Shown here piece after piece: positions 15,517-24,139 of a DNA stretch of 64,000 bases. Source of the DNA: an uncultured Oscillospiraceae bacterium. Lineage in GTDB: Bacteria; Bacillota; Clostridia; Oscillospirales; Ruminococcaceae. The notes under the pieces are model-generated. The model was given only the letters and a program-made list of their open reading frames with translations, searched no databases and was not told where the DNA came from. Positions within the stretch are counted from its first letter, which is position 1; every line of letters begins with the position of its first letter. The translations under genes and the position numbers were made by a program. The stretch lies in NCBI GenBank assembly GCA_900548355.1, contig URKR01000009.1, forward strand, positions 1 through 64,000, in the 5' to 3' direction.

Positions 15517-17328
15517 TTAAAGAGTAGAAGGCGATAGAAAACGATTTATAGGAAATGTCGCAAATTCATGACGCTCCTTTGGTGAAAGATGCTTGATGTT
15601 ATCGAGTGCTTGAGCCTGCATACCTAATAAAAGATCACAGCATATACCCATTAAGGAATTATGGCTATATCGAGTGATGATTTCATAAAGGGTCAATTGT
15701 TCATCAATAACTAATGCGCGCTTTCGCCTAATGACTTGTATTTGATTTACCTTTGCAATATCGATTTGTTCTTGTGTTTTAGAAATTTCTAGAATAAACT
15801 CTGCCATATCAGAAGCACAATCCAACAGATCTGAGCGTTTGTCGTTTGTGTGATCATAAGCGAGTAGCATATCCAATAGAGAGCGAGTTGCATATTCACA
15901 GATATACGGTTTTGAAGATAACTTTCGATAAGAATTGATAACGGTAAGTGGCTTTAGATTGCTGAGCGACTCGTAATCTTTAGCGGTTAGTATAAAGTAT
16001 TGAGACATCGGCTGCATGGAACCGTCTAAATTTACAACACAGTTTAAATCAATAGAAAAGAAATCTGACAATTGATAGGTCGACGGATCATCTGGCATAG
16101 ATGCAAAATAGAGAGCAAAGCGTAAATCGCTGATAGCCATTGCGGATACGCAGGGAATATCCTTTTTTAATCCGCATACAGGTTTTTTGTAAATAAACGC
16201 GTCGACTAAGCGAAGTAAATTTCGCTTGTCAGATTCTGTGAGATGGCTAAGGTCTAAGTCTCCATAATAAGAAAGAGTGTCAAAGACTTCTGTAATATTC
16301 TTAAAAATTTCATACTGGCGCTCTTTATGTGAGAGGGTGTCTTGATTTACGCTGATACCACGAACTGCTATTTTTCTTCCGCTCTTTATAAAGTCAAAAC
16401 CACCATTCTTTAGGACAGCCAAGAGAAAGGGATAACAATTTACAGCACTACGAATACTGGAGGGAAGCTGTACTTGCATTTGATGCGTAGTAGTATTTGG
16501 ACCGTGGAAGATGCATTTGATACAGTTCTCAAATATGCATATTGTTTGTGTTGTGGAATGATAGTAATCAACACAAATATCAAATTCTTGCGTCCCAATG
16601 TGTACATGGGACGTTTCGGTCTTATGGACTCCATTAACGTAGAGAATATCCCCCAACGGTATTGGAATTGGCGAGCCGGAAATGCGTGCGTACGAGTAGA
16701 TTTCCGTACCAACAATTGAATCTGCAGGGGAATCAGAAAAAGTTGAAATAAAAGTGGTTAAACCTTCAAAGTTATTACTTTGTTGTAGGTCAGCAATTGT
16801 AGGCAAGGAACTCTGAGCAAAGCTCCGTTGCCTGCAACTCTCTTCATAGCAATGAATAAAAATATCGTCTATTTTAGAAATATCTTGTGGCAAAGGAGAA
16901 AAGCTAATAGAGATGGTTTTTTGTGTGATACCTTTGCGATTTTTTCGCTCGTTAGCTAATTGCAACCAGTTGCGAACAACAATTGGTGGCATAGCGGAGT
17001 AGTAAATAGTTTGCTTTATACCATCTTCGCTTATGTATACAACGAAATAAATAATGCCCTCTGATAAGTATCTTTGTAGATCAACGACAGAAACCGGATA
17101 TGTAATCTGAGCATTGGGGTGGATGTTCCTTTGCCTTCCTTTAACTTGTATAGCAATACGCCCGATCATATCTTTTTTGCCTTTAGATTTGTCATTATAG
17201 ATTTCCACATTGCCATCCCAACAAGGTTCCTTGTCGTTTGTGTTGACATATGGATCGAGATGCTTAGATAGCGTTAAATAATCTGAAACTTTATGCGCAG
17301 CAAGCGTTTCCAATGATTTAGAGTCCAT
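15517..17328 (-). CDS. AT-rich protein with PD-(D/E)xK-like N-terminal domain (possible defence nuclease)
   Basis: 603 residues from ATG 17328 (AAAGGGA nine bases upstream; an ATG nine bases earlier has no room for it). The N-terminus has PCWDGNVEIYND (Asp38) then IGRIAIQVKGRQ (Gln61, Lys63), the D-(x)n-QxK pattern of restriction-like nuclease folds such as DUF4365-type proteins. A tyrosine-rich strand region follows (IIYFVVYISEDG). The remaining 450 residues are unfamiliar. It is convergent with the recombinase operon, has its own promoter, and is the most AT-rich gene in the window, so it was probably acquired. Abortive-infection or restriction activity is an inference from fold and context only. 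Confidence 0.7.
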   Translation of the reverse strand: MDSKSLETLAAHKVSDYLTLSKHLDPYVNTNDKEPCWDGNVEIYNDKSKGKKDMIGRIAIQVKGRQRNIHPNAQITYPVSVVDLQRYLSEGIIYFVVYISEDGIKQTIYYSAMPPIVVRNWLQLANERKNRKGITQKTISISFSPLPQDISKIDDIFIHCYEESCRQRSFAQSSLPTIADLQQSNNFEGLTTFISTFSDSPADSIVGTEIYSYARISGSPIPIPLGDILYVNGVHKTETSHVHIGTQEFDICVDYYHSTTQTICIFENCIKCIFHGPNTTTHQMQVQLPSSIRSAVNCYPFLLAVLKNGGFDFIKSGRKIAVRGISVNQDTLSHKERQYEIFKNITEVFDTLSYYGDLDLSHLTESDKRNLLRLVDAFIYKKPVCGLKKDIPCVSAMAISDLRFALYFASMPDDPSTYQLSDFFSIDLNCVVNLDGSMQPMSQYFILTAKDYESLSNLKPLTVINSYRKLSSKPYICEYATRSLLDMLLAYDHTNDKRSDLLDCASDMAEFILEISKTQEQIDIAKVNQIQVIRRKRALVIDEQLTLYEIITRYSHNSLMGICCDLLLGMQAQALDNIKHLSPKERHEFATFPINRFLSPSTL

Positions 17329-17362
17329 ACATTGCATTCCCTTTGGGCAAATGATATACTTT

Positions 17363-17392
17363 ATTATAAATCTATATCACACGCAATGTCCA
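17363..17392 (-). promoter_or_regulatory. Promoter of the AT-rich nuclease-like gene
   Basis: On the minus strand TGGACA (17387-17392), 18-base spacer, TATAAT (17363-17368). The start codon at 17328 is about 35 bases from the -10 box. Confidence 0.65.
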
Positions 17393-17559
17393 GTGTTAGC
17401 TTGCTATAAATTGTCCGTATTTAAAGGAAAAGATACAATTTCCAATGGCTTTCTGCCAGATCAGCAAAGTCCGTTTGAATAACAAAGAAACGCTAATTGT
17501 ATACTCGAAAACTGAATTAAAACGACGATAATATGTGACATATTTGCGTTATCAAGATT

Positions 17560-17590
17560 GACCACCTTGGACAAAATTGGTGGTCGTTTT
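17560..17590 (+). terminator. Terminator-like hairpin before the oxidoreductase
   Basis: A 7-bp stem GACCACC / GGTGGTC with a 12-base loop, then G and TTTT. It isolates the oxidoreductase from transcription out of the mobile region. Confidence 0.55.
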
Positions 17591-17627
17591 AAGTAACGGC
17601 CACTTTTTTGTTTTACAGCAGCGCTGC

Positions 17628-17669
17628 CTTGCGGGGCGGCGGGGGCTGTGCTATACTGAAAAAAACGGC
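17628..17669 (+). promoter_or_regulatory. Promoter of the Gfo/Idh/MocA gene
   Basis: TTGCGG followed by an exact 17-base spacer and TATACT, about 30 bases before the ATG at 17684. The -10 is a good match; the -35 is weaker. Confidence 0.55.
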
Positions 17670-17683
17670 AGGAGGGACCCCTG

Positions 17684-18697
17684 ATGGAAAGTATCCGATT
17701 GGGCATTTTGGGCGCCGGGAACATTGCCGGCGTGATGGCGAATACCGTGTGCCGCTTGCGGGAAAGCGGCGACAATACCGTTGCGCTTTACGCTGTTGCG
17801 GCGCGTGACCTGGGCCGGGCCGAAGCCTTTGCCGCTGCGCATGGGGTACAGAAAGCGTTCGGCAGCTATGAAGAGATGCTCTGCGACCCGGCGCTTGACC
17901 TTGTTTACATTGCAACGCCGCACTCACACCATTACAGCCACATCCGGCTGTGCGCCGCACATGGCAAACACATTTTGTGTGAGAAAGCTTTCACTGTCAA
18001 TGCACGCCAGGCTGACGACGCGATCCGCTACGCCCGCAGCAAAGGGGTGCTTGTGACAGAGGCAATCTGGACGCGCTATCAGCCGATGCGCCGCATGATC
18101 GACGAGACGCTGCAATCCGGCGTGATCGGCACGCCGCAGCTGCTGACCGCAAGCCTCGGCTACCCGGTTGCCCACAAGCGCCGTATCGCCGAACCTGCGC
18201 TGGCCGGCGGTGCGCTGCTTGACATCGGGGTTTATACCCTGAATTTTGCCGAGATGGTTTTTGGCTGCCCTGACAGCCTGCACGCGCTTTGCACCAAAAA
18301 CGAGGCCGGTGTCGATTTGACCGACAGCATCGCGTTGCAGTGGCGCGATGGCCGGGTGGCCAACCTGACGGCCACGGCCGTCGGTGTGTCGGACCGGCTG
18401 GGCATCGTTTATGGTGACAAAGGTTACCTGGTGGTGGAAAACATCAACAACCCGCAGGAAGTGCGGGTCTACGACACGGCGCACGAGCTTGTGCAGCGCT
18501 ATGCCTGCCCGCCCCAGCTGACCGGCTATGAGTACGAACTGCTCGAAACCGTCGCCTGCATCCGGCAGGGTAAGCTCGAATGCCCGTCTATGCCCCACCA
18601 GGAGACGATCCACATGATGGCACAGATGGATGCATTACGCGCCCAGATGGGCGTTTGCTATCCTTGTGAGGAGATTGACGAAGGGTGGGAAGGCTGA
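17684..18697 (+). CDS. Gfo/Idh/MocA-family oxidoreductase
   Basis: 337 residues. The N-terminal Rossmann fold starts with LGILGAGNIAGVMA, and DLVYIATPHSHHY plus HILCEKAFTVN is the conserved nucleotide/active-site region (the family EKP motif reads EKA here). The C-terminal alpha/beta domain contains GGALLDIGVYTLNFA. The family covers NAD(P)-dependent sugar, inositol and trans-dihydrodiol dehydrogenases, and the substrate cannot be read from sequence. It has its own promoter and a terminator 105 bases after the stop, so it is monocistronic. High GC, typical of the core genome. Confidence 0.88.
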   Translation: MESIRLGILGAGNIAGVMANTVCRLRESGDNTVALYAVAARDLGRAEAFAAAHGVQKAFGSYEEMLCDPALDLVYIATPHSHHYSHIRLCAAHGKHILCEKAFTVNARQADDAIRYARSKGVLVTEAIWTRYQPMRRMIDETLQSGVIGTPQLLTASLGYPVAHKRRIAEPALAGGALLDIGVYTLNFAEMVFGCPDSLHALCTKNEAGVDLTDSIALQWRDGRVANLTATAVGVSDRLGIVYGDKGYLVVENINNPQEVRVYDTAHELVQRYACPPQLTGYEYELLETVACIRQGKLECPSMPHQETIHMMAQMDALRAQMGVCYPCEEIDEGWEG

Positions 18698-18802
18698 ACC
18701 CCTTTCGCTTGAAAGCATTCCGGGGCGAGCTGTGGCGCGCCCTCGGCGCGATTTAGAACACTGCCGGGAAACTTGTGGATCTTGGCTGCCAAACCCTAAA
18801 AT

Positions 18803-18838
18803 AATCCCCCTGCCAGTTGAGAAGGCAGGGGGATTTTG
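18803..18838. terminator. Bidirectional terminator between the oxidoreductase and vanT
   Basis: A 12-bp perfect stem AATCCCCCTGCC / GGCAGGGGGATT with a 9-base loop. T-rich sequence follows on the plus strand (TTTG) and on the minus strand (ATTATTTTA). It serves the two converging units. Confidence 0.85.
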
Positions 18839-18849
18839 CTGTGCCGGAG

Positions 18850-20961
18850 CTATCGCGCTATGAGGCCGAGGCGCGGGCTCAGGCGGGAGAGCAGCTCGTT
18901 GGTGATGGTATCGCAGCGGGCGGCGAGTTCCTCGGCCGGGATGGCAGCGCCGCCGTCTTGGCCCAGCAGGGTGGCGGTGTCGCCGGGGGCGACGGCGGGG
19001 GCGTCGGTCACATCGACGAGCAGCTGGTCCATGCACATCCGGCCGACCATTGGGCAGAAAGCGCCGTGCAGCAGCACCCGGCCGCCGCGCGCGGGCAGGC
19101 AGCGGGGCAGGCCGTCGGCGTAACCGATGGTCAGAACGGCCAGGCGGGTCTCACGCGCGGCGGTGAAGGCCCGGCCATAGCCGGCGGTTTCTCCGGCGGC
19201 CAGCACCTGCACCGCCGCCACCCGCGCTTTGAGCGAGAGAACCGGCCGCAGCGGCAGCGCGCGGCGGGTGGGCGCGCCGTCGCTGTGCACGCCGTACAGC
19301 GCAATGCCGGCGCGGACAAGATCGCCGGCGGCGCGGTTCAGCGCTTCGTCGGCATTCAGCAGGCCGTAACTTGCGAGCAGATGGGCCACGCCGGGGTCAT
19401 ATCCGTTTTGCCGCAGCCAGGCGATGGCTTCGGCAAATTTATTTGCCTGCGCATGGGTGAAAGCGCGGTCGTCCCCGGCCAGACTGTCGGACACGCAGAG
19501 GTGGGAGAACACCCCCTCCACCCGCAGCCCCGGCAGCGCATAGAGGGCCGCCAGCGCCGCGTGGTCGTCGGCCGGCACGCCAAGCCGGTGCATGCCGGTA
19601 TCCAGCGCAATCTGTACCCGCAGCCGGTATCCCTGCGCGGCCAGCGCCTGTCCGTGGGCAAGGCTTGCGACGGTCTGGGTCAGCCGCCAGCGGCGCAGCA
19701 GCGGGGCTTCGGTTGGGTCCGTCCAGCCAAGGATCAGGATACGCCCCCGGATGCCGGCTTTGCGCAGCGCGATGCCTTCGGCAAGAGTTGCGACGGCGAA
19801 GTCCCGCACGCCGGCCTGCTGCAGCACCCGGGCCACCGTTTTGGCCCCGTGGCCGTAGGCGTCCGCCTTGACGACCGCCATCACCCGCCGCCCCGGCCCG
19901 GCCGCCTGCTGCAAGACTTCGAGGTTGTGCAGCAGCGCGCCGATATCGAGCGCCCGCCAGGCGCGGGCGTCGGGCCGCCGGGGCAGGGGCGCAAGCCGAA
20001 TCAGCAGCGCGGCGGCCGCGGCGCTCAGCGCCAGCACGGCCGCAAAATGGCCGAGGCTGTTTTCCACAAGCGGCTCCCAAAGCCCCAGCACCCGCGCAAG
20101 GCCCCGCACCGCCACAATGCAGCCGGGGTGCAAAATATAAACCAGCAGCGAAGCATCCCGCGCGGCCCGCCAGCGCCCGGCGTTGCCGGCCAGCAGCAGC
20201 CGGAACAAAAACACAAGGCAGACCGGCAGCAGCAGGTACATACTGTCATGCCGCTGCACATGGAGGCTGTGTAGCCAAAGCCCTTCGGCGGTCATGCCGG
20301 CAAAGCTGACGGCAAACCCGAGCGCGGCCGGCCGCAGCCGGGGTGTTTTTGGGGATTCGGCCAGCGCTGCGCCGAGCAGCAGGAACACCGGCGCATAGAA
20401 GAGCCCGTTGCGGGTGTATTCGGTGAGTGAAAAGGCCGCCGTGTAAAAATTATGCAGCGCCGGGATGCGGTCGGCCAAACCAAAGTAACTGTCCCCGCCA
20501 AGGCCGATGAGGTAAAGCGCGGCGGCGACCGCCAACCCCGGCCGCGTGCCGAGTTTGGCCAGCCCGCGGGCCAGCAGCACGCCCCAGAGCAGCGCCGGGA
20601 AGTACCAGAGGTGGTAAAACGTGCCCTCCCAGACAAAACCGCGCAGCCAGGCGGCGGGGGAGAACCCGGCGTAGAAATTCAGCGGCAGATAGAGTACGGC
20701 AGCCGCGAGGTAGACGCCGAGGGGGCGGCCCCAGAACCCGCGCAGCCCGCGCCAGCCCCGCCGCGCGAGGAAGTAGCCGGTCGTGACAAGGAAGAACGGC
20801 ACGCCGAGCCGCGCGAGCACCCGGGTGAGCCAGAAATCCGCGAGCGGGGAAACGCTTGCCAGCGGCGAGGTGTGGATCGTCACCACCAGCACGGCGGCGA
20901 TGAGCCGGAACGCGTCGAGCGCGGGGCCGCGGTGGGGCGTCTGGGCAAGGTTTGCGGTCAT
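18850..20961 (-). CDS. vanT: VanT-type membrane-bound serine/alanine racemase
   Basis: 703 residues in two parts. The N-terminal half (about 1-320) is an acyltransferase-3-like membrane domain with about ten hydrophobic segments (start: LDAFRLIAAVLVVTIHTSPL), as in VanT. The C-terminal half (from RAWRALDIGALLHNL) is a PLP alanine/serine racemase: AVVKADAYGHGA holds the PLP lysine, and ALDTGMHRLG and MCMDQLLVDV are conserved loops. In VanC/E/G systems it supplies D-serine for D-Ala-D-Ser. GGGAGG precedes ATG 20961, which overlaps the vanXY stop by four bases (ATGA). It is last in the cluster, as in vanG loci of Clostridioides difficile. Confidence 0.92.
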   Translation of the reverse strand: MTANLAQTPHRGPALDAFRLIAAVLVVTIHTSPLASVSPLADFWLTRVLARLGVPFFLVTTGYFLARRGWRGLRGFWGRPLGVYLAAAVLYLPLNFYAGFSPAAWLRGFVWEGTFYHLWYFPALLWGVLLARGLAKLGTRPGLAVAAALYLIGLGGDSYFGLADRIPALHNFYTAAFSLTEYTRNGLFYAPVFLLLGAALAESPKTPRLRPAALGFAVSFAGMTAEGLWLHSLHVQRHDSMYLLLPVCLVFLFRLLLAGNAGRWRAARDASLLVYILHPGCIVAVRGLARVLGLWEPLVENSLGHFAAVLALSAAAAALLIRLAPLPRRPDARAWRALDIGALLHNLEVLQQAAGPGRRVMAVVKADAYGHGAKTVARVLQQAGVRDFAVATLAEGIALRKAGIRGRILILGWTDPTEAPLLRRWRLTQTVASLAHGQALAAQGYRLRVQIALDTGMHRLGVPADDHAALAALYALPGLRVEGVFSHLCVSDSLAGDDRAFTHAQANKFAEAIAWLRQNGYDPGVAHLLASYGLLNADEALNRAAGDLVRAGIALYGVHSDGAPTRRALPLRPVLSLKARVAAVQVLAAGETAGYGRAFTAARETRLAVLTIGYADGLPRCLPARGGRVLLHGAFCPMVGRMCMDQLLVDVTDAPAVAPGDTATLLGQDGGAAIPAEELAARCDTITNELLSRLSPRLGLIAR

Positions 20962-21719
20962 GCGATCGCCTCCCAATCGGTCAGGATCAGGCCGCCGGCG
21001 TTATCGCCCGAAAGCTGCCGCAGCCCGGCGGCGGGCGGCAGCACAGCCCCGGCCGCCACCCGGCGCACCGTCGCGCGGCGGCCGTTGGAAAGGGTGCAGG
21101 TCAGCGGGCCTTCGGCGAGCAGGGCAATGTATTCCTCGAGGCAGAGCCCGCGCTGTTCGATCAGCATCGCGTGCGGCGCGCCGACGTACCGGAAGTGCCA
21201 GGGCTCGGCCGCAATGCCGGTCAGCGCGGTTTTGTCGGCGCGGTAGCGCTCGATAAAGCCGTACTGCGCGGCCGCGCGCCGGAACGCTCCGCAGATGCCG
21301 TCATAGGGGAAGGCCGGGCGGATGAAATCGATCTCCTCGGCCGCCTCGGCCAGGTCAATTGCGAGACCGCTCTCATGCTCGCTGCAGCCGGGCCAGGCGA
21401 CGTAGGCGCGGGTGAAGGCTTCGCCCTCTTTGGCGAGCGTATCGTCCCAGATCTGCTTCTGCTCGGCGTGGCTGCGCCAACCCGAGACCGGCACAATCCG
21501 CCCATCGGCCCCGATGGCGGCAAGGCAGGCGGCCAGCATCCGGGCGGCCTGCGCTTCGAGCAGGATGTCCGGCGCGGCTTCGACCGGCGGGGCCAGCGTG
21601 ACGGTAAACCCGCCCGGCAGCGGGTGTTCGCGGTTGACAAGGGCGAGCGGCCCGGGGCGCACGGCGGAAAAATCCGCCATGTGGCGCGCCCCGTAAACGG
21701 TGCGTTCGGTACGGCTCAT
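20958..21719 (-). CDS. vanXY: VanXY-type D,D-dipeptidase/D,D-carboxypeptidase
   Basis: 253 residues of the M15 zinc peptidase family. SGWRSHAEQKQIW is the conserved Arg region, SEHESGLAID supplies the zinc-binding His and Asp, and EPWHFRYVG supplies the catalytic Glu and zinc-binding His. No signal peptide, so it is cytoplasmic as expected of VanXY. It removes D-Ala-D-Ala dipeptide and D-Ala-ended pentapeptide so that D-Ser-ended precursors dominate. The start overlaps the vanG stop (ATGA) and its end overlaps the vanT start. All key residues are present. Confidence 0.92.
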   Translation of the reverse strand: MSRTERTVYGARHMADFSAVRPGPLALVNREHPLPGGFTVTLAPPVEAAPDILLEAQAARMLAACLAAIGADGRIVPVSGWRSHAEQKQIWDDTLAKEGEAFTRAYVAWPGCSEHESGLAIDLAEAAEEIDFIRPAFPYDGICGAFRRAAAQYGFIERYRADKTALTGIAAEPWHFRYVGAPHAMLIEQRGLCLEEYIALLAEGPLTCTLSNGRRATVRRVAAGAVLPPAAGLRQLSGDNAGGLILTDWEAIA

Positions 21720-22768
21720 GCGGGTTGCACCCCCAGTTCGATCATCTTGGCAAGCAGCGGTTCAAATTCCAGCCCGGCGGCCCGCATCATGCCGGGGTAG
21801 CGGCTGTGGGCTGTAAAGCCGGGGATCGTGTTGGCCTCATTGAAGATGATTTTGCCGTCCGGCGTCAAAAACAGGTCGATCCGCGCAAACACCCGGCAGC
21901 CAAGCGCCCGGTACACCTTGCAGGCGGCCGCCTTGATGGCGGCGGCCTTTTCGGCCGGGATGCGGGCCGGGCAGTGGATGGCCGAGGTTTTGAGGGTGTA
22001 CTTTTCCTCAAAATCAAAGAACCCCTGTGAAAGCTCGATCTCATCGACCTCGCCGACGGTCAGTTCCCCCTCCGGCAAGCCGAGCACCGCGCAGCCGACC
22101 TCAAAGCCGGGCACGGCTTCTTCGAGCAGGATCTCGCTGTCCTGCTCGAACGCCGCGGCCACGGCCGTTTCCAGCGCTTCCGGCCCCTCAATCCGGCTGA
22201 TGCCGAAGGAAGACCCCGCCCGTACCGGCTTGACGAACAGCGGCCAGCCAATCGCTTCGGCCGCAGAGGCGATCTCGCCCGCCGCTGCGCCGCGGTCGAA
22301 CTTGGCGCTTTTTGGCACCGCAATGCCGGCCAGCGCCGCGAGCTTGTGGGCGCGGTCTTTGTCCATACAGAGGGCGCTCGGCAGAACGCCGCAGCCGATC
22401 ACCGGCACGCCGGCCAGCTCGAATACGCCCTGCACCGTGCCGTCCTCGCCGTTTTTGCCGTGCAGAACCGGGAAGGCCGCGGCGAACTCCTCCCGCCGGT
22501 GCGAGCCGTCCAGCCAGAGCAGCGCGCAGCCGCCGCGGTCAAGCGAAAGGGTGCAGGGCACGGCGTTTTTCTGCCAGCGGTCGGCGGGCAGCGCGTCGGC
22601 CGGGCCAAAATACCGCAGCCAGCGGCCGTCCCGCGTGATGCCGACCGGCAGCGGCGTGTAGGCGGGCGGGAAATGCGCAAGCACCGCCGCGGCCGATTGC
22701 AGCGAGACGCCGTACTCGGTCGAGCAGCCGCCGAAGAGAACCAGAATCGTATTGTTCGAAAAAGACAT
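21716..22768 (-). CDS. vanG: VanG-type D-alanine-D-serine ligase
   Basis: 350 residues of the ATP-grasp D-Ala ligase family. N-terminus VLFGGCSTEYGVSLQSA; PVLHGKNGEDGTVQG; ATP-binding FVKPVRAGSSFGISR; the omega-loop segment SQGFFDFEEKYTLKTS, in which Phe replaces the Tyr found in the host Ddl (FYTYDDKYKNG); and the Mg2+ motif IIFNEANTIPGFT. The FDFxEKYxLKTS segment is what I associate with VanG-like D-Ala-D-Ser ligases rather than D-Ala-D-Lac enzymes. The first gene of the vanG-vanXY-vanT unit. A separate housekeeping Ddl is at 39.8-40.9 kb. Confidence 0.92.
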   Translation of the reverse strand: MSFSNNTILVLFGGCSTEYGVSLQSAAAVLAHFPPAYTPLPVGITRDGRWLRYFGPADALPADRWQKNAVPCTLSLDRGGCALLWLDGSHRREEFAAAFPVLHGKNGEDGTVQGVFELAGVPVIGCGVLPSALCMDKDRAHKLAALAGIAVPKSAKFDRGAAAGEIASAAEAIGWPLFVKPVRAGSSFGISRIEGPEALETAVAAAFEQDSEILLEEAVPGFEVGCAVLGLPEGELTVGEVDEIELSQGFFDFEEKYTLKTSAIHCPARIPAEKAAAIKAAACKVYRALGCRVFARIDLFLTPDGKIIFNEANTIPGFTAHSRYPGMMRAAGLEFEPLLAKMIELGVQPA

Positions 22769-22819
22769 GATGCATACCCCTCGATGTTTGGATTGGCGGG
22801 GCGCGTGACACCGGTTTGA

Positions 22820-22863
22820 AAAAGCGCCCTGCCTGGTACTTATAGCGTACCAGAACAGGGCGC
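22820..22863 (-). terminator. Hairpin between vanS and vanG
   Basis: On the minus strand a long stem (GCGCCCTG then CTGGTAC, facing GTACCAG then CAGGGCGC, small bulges, 7-base loop) is followed by TTTTT. It ends about 50 bases before the vanG start. It can stop the vanRS transcript; because it also lies downstream of the putative VanR sites, it could act as an attenuator in the vanG leader. Confidence 0.75.
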
Positions 22864-22895
22864 GGGATGTTTGCAGGCCGGCTTGCGGCGGCCTT

Positions 22896-22928
22896 GTGAT
22901 TCTCTTTTGAATTTCTTACGATTTTCTT
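22896..22928 (-). promoter_or_regulatory. Putative VanR binding site: three 11-bp direct repeats
   Basis: Read on the plus strand: GTGATTCTCTT, TTGAATTTCTT, ACGATTTTCTT, in exact 11-bp phase, the one-per-turn spacing typical of OmpR/PhoB-family regulators. On the minus strand the centre reads TCGTAAGAAATT, which fits the VanR consensus TCGTANGAAA(T/A)T as I recall it for VanA-type VanR. The last repeat overlaps the final codons of vanS. It lies upstream of vanG in the expected place. Confidence 0.7.
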
Positions 22929-24139
22929 GCAGCGGGGGCGGGGAGATTCAGCGGCAGCCGCACGGTAAAGGTGATGTGATCGTCGGCGCTGGCGGCTGTG
23001 ATGGCCCCGCCGTGCAGCTCGACAATCTGCTTCGCAATCGCGAGCCCCAGCCCGGCCCCGCCGGTGCGGGAGGCGCGGGATTCATCCAGGCGATAGAACT
23101 GCTCAAAGATGCGGGCGAGCTTTTCGGGCGGGATGGTGCGGCCGGCGTTTTCAACGGTCAGCACCGCGGTGTCCCCCTCGGCCGCGGCCGTGATCGTCAC
23201 CTCGGTGCCGGGGGTGCTGTAGTGGCAGGCGTTGCGCAGCAGGTTATCCAGCACACGGGCCAGCTTGTCAGGGTCGCAAGCGCAGGGGAGCTTGGGCGGC
23301 AGGTCGGCGCGGCAGGTCAGGTTCTGCTCGGCCAGCATCGGGCCGAACTCGCTGACGACCTGCTCGATCATCCGGGTTAGATCGGTCGGCCGGCGGTCAA
23401 GCTCCATGTGGGAGAGGTTGAACCGGGTGATCTCGAAAAATTCGTTGATGAGATCCTCAAGCCGCTCGGCCTTGTCCAGCGCGATGCCGGTGTAGCGCGC
23501 CCGCATCGCGGGGGAAAGCTCGGGCTCATCCCGCAAAAGGGTCAAATAGCCGATCACGCTGGTCAGCGGCGTTTTCAGGTCATGCGCGAGGTAGACGATC
23601 AGGTCGTTTTTGCGCTGCTCGGCTTCGCGGGCGATCGCGGCGTTCTGCTGCACCTGCTGGCGGGCCAGCCGCAGCTCGGCTTCGGCCGGGGCCAGCACAT
23701 TCGGCAGCTTGGGCGGCGGGGCATCGGGGTTTATCAGGCTGCCGGCGGCCTGCACCACCTTGGTCAGATCGCGCTGGTAGAGCCGGAAAAACGCCCAGGT
23801 CACCCACAGCCAGCCCCCGACGATCAGCAGAATCACAAAGAGCAGCGCGGCGTCCCGGATGAAGCTGAACAGATTGTACAGCGGTGTGATGACGAGCGGC
23901 GTCCAGAAATCATAATGATAGTAGGTAATCTGCTCCCTCAGCCAGCTGTAAATCGAGTAGCCGAGCATGAAGACCAGAAAGGTCGCCAGCGGCACCCCGA
24001 TCAGGCAGAGCAGGTACAGCCCCACCATCCCGAGCGCGTTGCGGCCGTAGAGCGGCCCGCTGCGGTTCTGCTGCACCTTCAAAACCCGGCGCCGCAGCCG
24101 GTCGGGCGCGGCGCGCAGCGTTTGCAATAGCTTATTCAA
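22916..24139 (-). CDS. vanS: VanS-type sensor histidine kinase
   Basis: 407 residues from TTG 24139, which overlaps the vanR stop and has GGGGGGTGGG upstream. Two membrane segments (about residues 30-60 and 100-130 from GMVGLYLLCLIGVPLATFLV and LLFVILLIVGGWLWVTWAFF) flank a short extracellular loop. Then HAMP-like sequence and a His-kinase core with phosphoacceptor H-box YLAHDLKTPLTSVIGYL, N-box LLRNACHYS, and G-boxes including RTGGAGLGLAI. It should sense glycopeptide or wall damage and phosphorylate VanR. The extracellular loop is short, as in VanS rather than VanS(B). Confidence 0.9.
   Translation of the reverse strand: MNKLLQTLRAAPDRLRRRVLKVQQNRSGPLYGRNALGMVGLYLLCLIGVPLATFLVFMLGYSIYSWLREQITYYHYDFWTPLVITPLYNLFSFIRDAALLFVILLIVGGWLWVTWAFFRLYQRDLTKVVQAAGSLINPDAPPPKLPNVLAPAEAELRLARQQVQQNAAIAREAEQRKNDLIVYLAHDLKTPLTSVIGYLTLLRDEPELSPAMRARYTGIALDKAERLEDLINEFFEITRFNLSHMELDRRPTDLTRMIEQVVSEFGPMLAEQNLTCRADLPPKLPCACDPDKLARVLDNLLRNACHYSTPGTEVTITAAAEGDTAVLTVENAGRTIPPEKLARIFEQFYRLDESRASRTGGAGLGLAIAKQIVELHGGAITAASADDHITFTVRLPLNLPAPAARKS

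Larger units (their letters stand above)
17329..17683. other. Intergenic region at the edge of the mobile segment
   Basis: Contains the promoter of the AT-rich minus-strand gene, a plus-oriented terminator (17560-17590) and the oxidoreductase promoter. Base composition switches here from AT-rich (left) to GC-rich (right), so one end of the mobile region probably lies within it. ATATCACA (17374-17381) is shared with the dyad at 11433-11440, which is too short to prove an attachment site. Confidence 0.45.

Noticed and set aside
18817..20274. 485-codon plus-strand frame opposite vanT
   Set aside because: Arg/Gly/Gln-rich antisense product with no motif; vanT has all racemase residues.
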